Assembly: GCF_009856445.1 (NCBI RefSeq)
Contig: NZ_WMFA01000002.1
Span: 434,001-498,000, forward strand
Origin: Halobacillus litoralis
GTDB lineage: Bacteria > Bacillota > Bacilli > Bacillales > Halobacillaceae
Reading direction: 5' to 3'
Length of the DNA stretch: 64,000 nucleotides
Shown here: positions 60,224-64,000 of the stretch, one piece after another
Position numbering within the stretch: position 1 is the first letter of the stretch
Layout of the letters: each line of letters begins with the position of its first letter
The notes under the pieces: generated by a model
Database searches by the model: none
What the model saw: the letters and a program-made list of their open reading frames with translations, nothing else
Told to the model about the DNA's origin: nothing
Made by a program: the position numbers and the translations under genes

Positions 60224-61060
60224 ATGACGGACTTGAACCAAGCATACGATCATTGTCGCAAAATCATTGAAAAGCATTCCAAAACGTTCTCCAAAGCATT
60301 CGCTATGCTGCCCAAACAGCAAAAAAGAGCGGTTTGGGCGATTTATGCCTTTTGCCGTCGCGTCGATGACATCGTAGATGAAGGACTTAACCCAAAAGCA
60401 GAACTAGAAACTTTTGCGCAACAATTTGATCAATTCATGGAGGGGAAGCTTGAGCTTAAAGATCCTTCCTGGCTTGCACTCGATGATGTGTTCAGACAAT
60501 TTACCATCGATCCCGAGCCCTATTATGACATGATCAAAGGACAACGCATGGATCTTTACCCCACCACCATCCATACGAAAGAAGATTTATTAGAATATTG
60601 CTATCATGTAGCAAGTACCGTCGGTCTGATGCTCCTCCCAGTCATCGCTCCAGGAAAGGTCGGTGCCCTCCGGCAAGGAGCCATTGAGCTTGGTTACGCC
60701 ATGCAGATCACCAACATACTAAGGGATATTGGCGAAGATATGGAAATCGACCGGATTTACTTACCGCAAGAAGTGATGGATCGTCATGGCTATACGTTTT
60801 TTGACCTGAAAGAGAAAAAGGTAAATCGAGCGTTCATCAACATGTGGGAAGAATTGGCCGCGGATGCTGAAGCTTACTACGACAAAGCGATGAAAACGTT
60901 ACCCGATTACCCATTGTACTCACGGACACCGGTAGGAGGAGCCGCGAAAATGTATCGGGCCATCCTTCCGACCGTAAGGAAAAACGGCTATCATGTATTC
61001 AACCATCGCAATTACGTTACCGATCAAGAGAAGAAGCAGATCATTGCAGACATGCAGTGA
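60224..61060 (+). CDS. crtM: Squalene/phytoene synthase family, dehydrosqualene synthase-like
   Basis: Condenses two prenyl diphosphates head to head; CrtM uses farnesyl diphosphate, CrtB geranylgeranyl diphosphate. 278 residues. [35 protein letters not shown] carries the first Asp-rich site, and [27 protein letters not shown] the second. The ATG at 60224 follows a GTG at 60221 that shares a base with the previous stop. Last gene of the carotenoid operon. The C30 assignment is an inference from Bacillaceae relatives. Confidence 0.9.
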   Translation: MTDLNQAYDHCRKIIEKHSKTFSKAFAMLPKQQKRAVWAIYAFCRRVDDIVDEGLNPKAELETFAQQFDQFMEGKLELKDPSWLALDDVFRQFTIDPEPYYDMIKGQRMDLYPTTIHTKEDLLEYCYHVASTVGLMLLPVIAPGKVGALRQGAIELGYAMQITNILRDIGEDMEIDRIYLPQEVMDRHGYTFFDLKEKKVNRAFINMWEELAADAEAYYDKAMKTLPDYPLYSRTPVGGAAKMYRAILPTVRKNGYHVFNHRNYVTDQEKKQIIADMQ

Positions 61061-61103
61061 TACTGCTTCTTTTTTGTGCGCGAATTATGTTTTCGGTCGT
61101 GAC

Positions 61104-61546
61104 TCGCGCGCAAGAAAGGTGGTAACGCGCGCAAGACACGCCGGAACGCGCGCAAGACCGCCGGAGCGCGCGCAAGACCGCCTGGAACGCGCGCAAGACC
61201 GCCTGGAACGCGCGCAAGACCGCCGGAGCGCGCGCAAGAACGTTGGAACGCGCGCAAGACACGCCGGAACGCGCGCAAGAACGTTGGAACGCGCGCAAGA
61301 CCGCCGGAGCGCGCGCAAGAAAGCCGGACCGCGCGCAAGACCGCCTGGACCGCGCGCAAGACCGCCGGAGCGCGCGCAAGAAAGCCGGACCGCGCGCAAG
61401 AACGTTGGAACGCGCGCAAGACCGCCTGGAACGCGCGCAAGACCGCCGGAGCGCGACCAAGACCGCCGGAACGCGCGTAAGACCGCCAGGACGCGCGCAA
61501 GAACGCCAGAACGCGCGCAAGAACCCCAGGACCGCGCGCAAGACCC
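61104..61546. repeat. 22-unit ~20-bp tandem repeat array
   Basis: About 22 units of 20-21 bp built on CGCGCGCAAGA followed by a variable 9-10 bp (CCGCCGGAG, CCGCCTGGAA, ACGTTGGAA, AAGCCGGAC). Higher-order order is visible: the pairs ACGTTGG and CCGCCTGG recur. All six frames are open because of the repeat, producing Arg-rich reading frames that I do not credit. The core also builds the smaller array at 33.1 kb. There are no spacers of CRISPR size. Confidence 0.93.
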
Positions 61547-61617
61547 AACATCATGTATATTACAATCCAAACGGGCGAATACTTGTAGCAACCATGAATA
61601 AGGAAAGGTAGATTACA

Positions 61618-61764
61618 ATGGCAGAAAAATATCTAATCTATTACCAGGCGAAATCAGGCGTCGTCAAACAGGTCCCTGTGTACGCATCGCATAAAGAAAA
61701 GGCCCGGGAAAGTCACTTGAAAAGTAACCCGCAGGCAAAAATCACGCATATTCGTCTTTTATAA
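61618..61764 (+). CDS. 48-residue hypothetical protein
   Basis: AAGGAAAGG precedes an ATG encoding a small basic protein, starting MAEKYLIYYQAKSGVVKQVPV and ending AKITHIRLL, with alternating strand-like stretches. No family recognised. A terminator follows immediately, so it is a one-gene unit after the repeat array. Confidence 0.6.
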   Translation: MAEKYLIYYQAKSGVVKQVPVYASHKEKARESHLKSNPQAKITHIRLL

Positions 61765-61771
61765 GAAAAAA

Positions 61772-61803
61772 GGCAGCGCCGGTCCGGCGGCTGTTTTTTT
61801 TTT
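61772..61803 (+). terminator. Terminator after the 48-residue protein
   Basis: GCAGCGCCGG and CCGGCGGCTGT pair with one bulge, followed by about ten Ts. Confidence 0.88.
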
Positions 61804-61918
61804 ATAAAAAAATATCGAATTCGAGAAGTTAGGTTTCAATATTCTCGAATGTGGGAAAGGCAAATCATATAGTGCTTTATCGAAATAAAGCGGATTTTAA
61901 CGAACAGAGGATGATGAT

Positions 61919-63421
61919 ATGAAAAAGAAGACGTTCCTCCTGGAGGGACTTTTGAACGGTTTGATTATGGGCCCTAAGCAGCAGGAAATTCGTTCTGTAA
62001 CTTATGATTCCAGGGATGTCGAGCCGGGAGATGCTTTTATTTGTATTCAAGGGGAGCACCATGATGGCCATTTATTCATAAAGCAGGCAATAGCAGCAGG
62101 GGCACAGACGATTGTTGGAACAGATGAATATGAGCTGCATGCTTTTGCCATCCAACACTCACAGCTCAGCTTTGTTTGTGTGAAAGACAGTCGATCTGCG
62201 CTTGCTGTTTTGTCTTCCATCGTTTGTGGTTCTCCTTCAGAATCTTTACATACCATTGGCGTGACGGGAACAAACGGGAAAACAACGGTCGCGTCATTTA
62301 CACATTCCATATTGAACAGCCTTTCATTCCGGACAGGTTCGCTAGGTACAGCGGGGATCTGGGATGACCGTCAAAAGACAGATTTCAAGCAGACAGTGCC
62401 GACAACCCCGGAAGCCCCGGATATTCATAAAGTATTAGAATATTTTTGTGAGAAAAAGATGCAAGCAGCTGTTATTGAATCTACTTCCATCGCTCTTGAG
62501 CAAAAGCGGTTGGAAACCATCCACTTCAATGTAGCCGTCCACACCAATCTCACCCCGGAACATTTAGAATTCCATGAGACCATGGATGCCTACAAAAAGG
62601 CAAAAATGAAGTTGTTTCAACAGGCAGAACAAGCCGTCATCAATGTGGACGACCCGATGATGGCGGATGATCTCATCCAAACGTTCAAAGGTTCAATCGT
62701 AACCTATGGTATTCGTCAGCCCGCCGACCTTCAAGCCTCTCATATTCAGACCACCAGGCAGGGGACCACCTTTGAATTGGATGCATTCGGAACGAAATAT
62801 ACGGTCCAGGCCCCGGTCTTCGGTGAGTACAATGTATCGAACTTACTGGCAGCTATTGCGGCCTGTCATCAGGTAGGTTTTTCCATAGCCTCCATCCTTT
62901 CTGTCATTCATCACATACGGAAACCGGAAGGGCGTTTTCAAATGGTAGAAAAGGAAGTCCCTTATCAGATCATTTTGGACTATGCCCATACCCCGGATGC
63001 ACTCTCTCATGTCTTAGAATCCGTCAAGAAAATCCCGCACCAGCAGCTGATTGTGATGATTACTGGAATCGGATTGCGAGATCCTAAAAAACGGCCGCTC
63101 ATGGGAAAAGTGGCTGAGAGTGTGGCGGATCAGATCATCGTAAGCGTGGATCAGCCTGGGCATGCGGATCGACAGGAAGTGGTCAATGATGTCTGTCGTG
63201 GATTCAATCAGGCATCCTCCCCGCATGTTCATACACGTTTGTATCGAGAGGAAGGCATCCACTTAGCGCTCGATCTGGCCAGGGCAGGGGATGTAGTATT
63301 ACTGACTGGTATTGGGTTCGGAGGTTACCAGATCATTGGAGATGAAAAGGTCCCCTATTCAGAACTTCAAGTCCTTGATGCCTACTTTGAAAACCAACCA
63401 CGTATTAAAAAGCCTGTGTAA
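61919..63421 (+). CDS. MurE-like Mur ligase without the DNPR motif
   Basis: A 500-residue ATP-dependent Mur ligase of the MurE type. N-terminal domain with VTYDSRDVEPGDAFICIQG, P-loop GVTGTNGKTT (114-123), TTPEAPDIHK, and the C-terminal domain. In true meso-diaminopimelate-adding MurE the substrate motif is DNPR; here the aligned position is DQPG (411-414), so the added amino acid probably differs or the enzyme works in another path. It is outside any cell-division cluster. AGAGG precedes the ATG. A D-aminopeptidase gene follows but after a terminator. Confidence 0.87.
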   Translation: MKKKTFLLEGLLNGLIMGPKQQEIRSVTYDSRDVEPGDAFICIQGEHHDGHLFIKQAIAAGAQTIVGTDEYELHAFAIQHSQLSFVCVKDSRSALAVLSSIVCGSPSESLHTIGVTGTNGKTTVASFTHSILNSLSFRTGSLGTAGIWDDRQKTDFKQTVPTTPEAPDIHKVLEYFCEKKMQAAVIESTSIALEQKRLETIHFNVAVHTNLTPEHLEFHETMDAYKKAKMKLFQQAEQAVINVDDPMMADDLIQTFKGSIVTYGIRQPADLQASHIQTTRQGTTFELDAFGTKYTVQAPVFGEYNVSNLLAAIAACHQVGFSIASILSVIHHIRKPEGRFQMVEKEVPYQIILDYAHTPDALSHVLESVKKIPHQQLIVMITGIGLRDPKKRPLMGKVAESVADQIIVSVDQPGHADRQEVVNDVCRGFNQASSPHVHTRLYREEGIHLALDLARAGDVVLLTGIGFGGYQIIGDEKVPYSELQVLDAYFENQPRIKKPV

Positions 63422-63451
63422 AACCTGGAGTCCTATCTCCAGGTTTTTTTT
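63421..63451 (+). terminator. Terminator after the MurE-like gene
   Basis: AAACCTGGAG and CTCCAGGTTT with a T-run. Confidence 0.9.
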
Positions 63452-63583
63452 ATTTTACGTAAACCACCCTTCTGCTTTCATGCTTTAAATGGAAATAAAA
63501 TATGAGACCTATTGCGTAATTTGTCATCAAATGGTAAAATTTTATGAAAATTAACAAAATTACCAAAAAAGGAGATGATTTGC

Positions 63584-64000
63584 ATGAAATTGTACCTCTC
63601 CGTTGACATGGAGGGAATAACAGGAATACCTGATTACACCTTCGTTGATTCTTCGGAGCACAATTATGAACGGTCGAGGAGAATCATGACACAGGAAACG
63701 AACCATGTCATCGAAGCCGCGTTTCAAAACCATGCGGAAGAAGTATTGGTCAATGACAGCCATTCCAAGATGAACAATCTATTGATTGATGAGATTCATC
63801 CGGATGCCACATTAATTACCGGAAGTGTCAAACCATTATCAATGATTCAAGGCTTGGATGAATCGTATGCTGGAGCGATCTTTGTAGGGTACCATGCCAG
63901 GGCAGCTCAAAGAGGCGTGCTCTCACACTCGATGATTTTCGGGGTGCGTAATTTCTACATAAATGATGTGGCGGTAGGAGAGCTTGGGTTTAATGCATAT
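63584..64000 (+). CDS. dppA: M55 D-aminopeptidase, DppA-like (3' end outside the window)
   Basis: Only the first 139 residues are in view. KLYLSVDMEGITGIPDY carries the zinc-binding Asp-x-Glu, VLVNDSHSKMNN the next ligands and GAIFVGYHA with its His the third part. All are DppA marks. DppA removes D-amino acids (for example D-Ala) from short peptides and works as a ring. AAAAAAGGAGATGATTTGC provides the ribosome site. In Bacillus dppA starts an operon with dipeptide ABC transport genes; that would lie beyond the window. Confidence 0.9.
   Translation, partial: MKLYLSVDMEGITGIPDYTFVDSSEHNYERSRRIMTQETNHVIEAAFQNHAEEVLVNDSHSKMNNLLIDEIHPDATLITGSVKPLSMIQGLDESYAGAIFVGYHARAAQRGVLSHSMIFGVRNFYINDVAVGELGFNAY

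Noticed and set aside
61104-61546. CRISPR array
   Set aside because: Units are 20-21 bp without 30-bp-class unique spacers, and no cas genes are present.
60993-61611. Several Arg-rich open frames on both strands across the 61-kb repeat
   Set aside because: They exist because a stop-free 20-21-bp unit is repeated; none has a ribosome site and the protein repeats only mirror the DNA repeat.

Overview
The window reads as chromosome from a moderately halophilic or halotolerant Gram-positive spore-former of the Bacillaceae, most like Halobacillus or a close relative. The grounds are strong AGGAGG-type ribosome sites, Bacillus-type families (SipW/TasA, YjcZ, YrzI, YwpF, DUF4256, VanW, RsbR), a BCCT glycine-betaine transporter, a Ktr-type K+ channel, a CPA1 antiporter and a C30-type carotenoid operon. 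The genus is inference. No rRNA, tRNA or CRISPR array was seen.

Layout. 0-3.4 kb: end of a matrix operon (acidic tail of a TapA-position protein, SipW signal peptidase, TasA/camelysin protein) followed by a secreted thermolysin-type protease. 3.5-5.9 kb: a hypothetical protein, a DUF2332 protein and an acetyltransferase. 6.1-12 kb: a complete heterocycloanthracin/sonorensin-type azole peptide cluster: a precursor with 18 Cys-Xaa-Xaa units, an ocin-ThiF-like partner protein, a YcaO cyclodehydratase and a SagB-type dehydrogenase. 12-36 kb: mostly metabolic, stress and envelope genes (DinB, formaldehyde dehydrogenase, RsbR, riboswitch-controlled purine permease, peroxiredoxin, VanW, PGA hydrolase, PBP4, antiporter, sirtuin, nitroreductase, ABC exporter, an RsgA-like GTPase behind a leader peptide, a dihydroorotate-dehydrogenase-like membrane fusion, glutamine synthetase with a GlnR/TnrA box, Mn-pyrophosphatase).

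36-50 kb: two copies of a ~525-bp inverted-repeat element flank CopC/CopD, DUF1835, CorA, twin 17-residue peptide genes, a SET protein, a betaine transporter and an oxidoreductase; an MFS pump, an HPr-like protein, an SDR and an HD protein follow. 50-51.5 kb is a cluster of tiny genes, including tandem YrzI-type proteins. 51.5-56 kb: MoeA, MoaA, a YwpF-like protein, KtrB/D, and a decayed PAS-EAL gene. 56.5-61 kb: sporulation-type small genes and a three-gene carotenoid operon (two desaturases, one synthase). 61-64 kb: a 22-unit ~20-bp repeat array, a small protein, a MurE-like ligase lacking the DNPR motif, and the start of a DppA-type D-aminopeptidase.

The points most worth following are the azole peptide cluster, the twin 17-residue peptide genes with duplicated promoters and separate terminators, the leader peptide and alternative hairpins ahead of the RsgA-like gene, the dihydroorotate-dehydrogenase/membrane fusion with an internal duplication, and the tiny-gene cluster at 50.4-51.4 kb.
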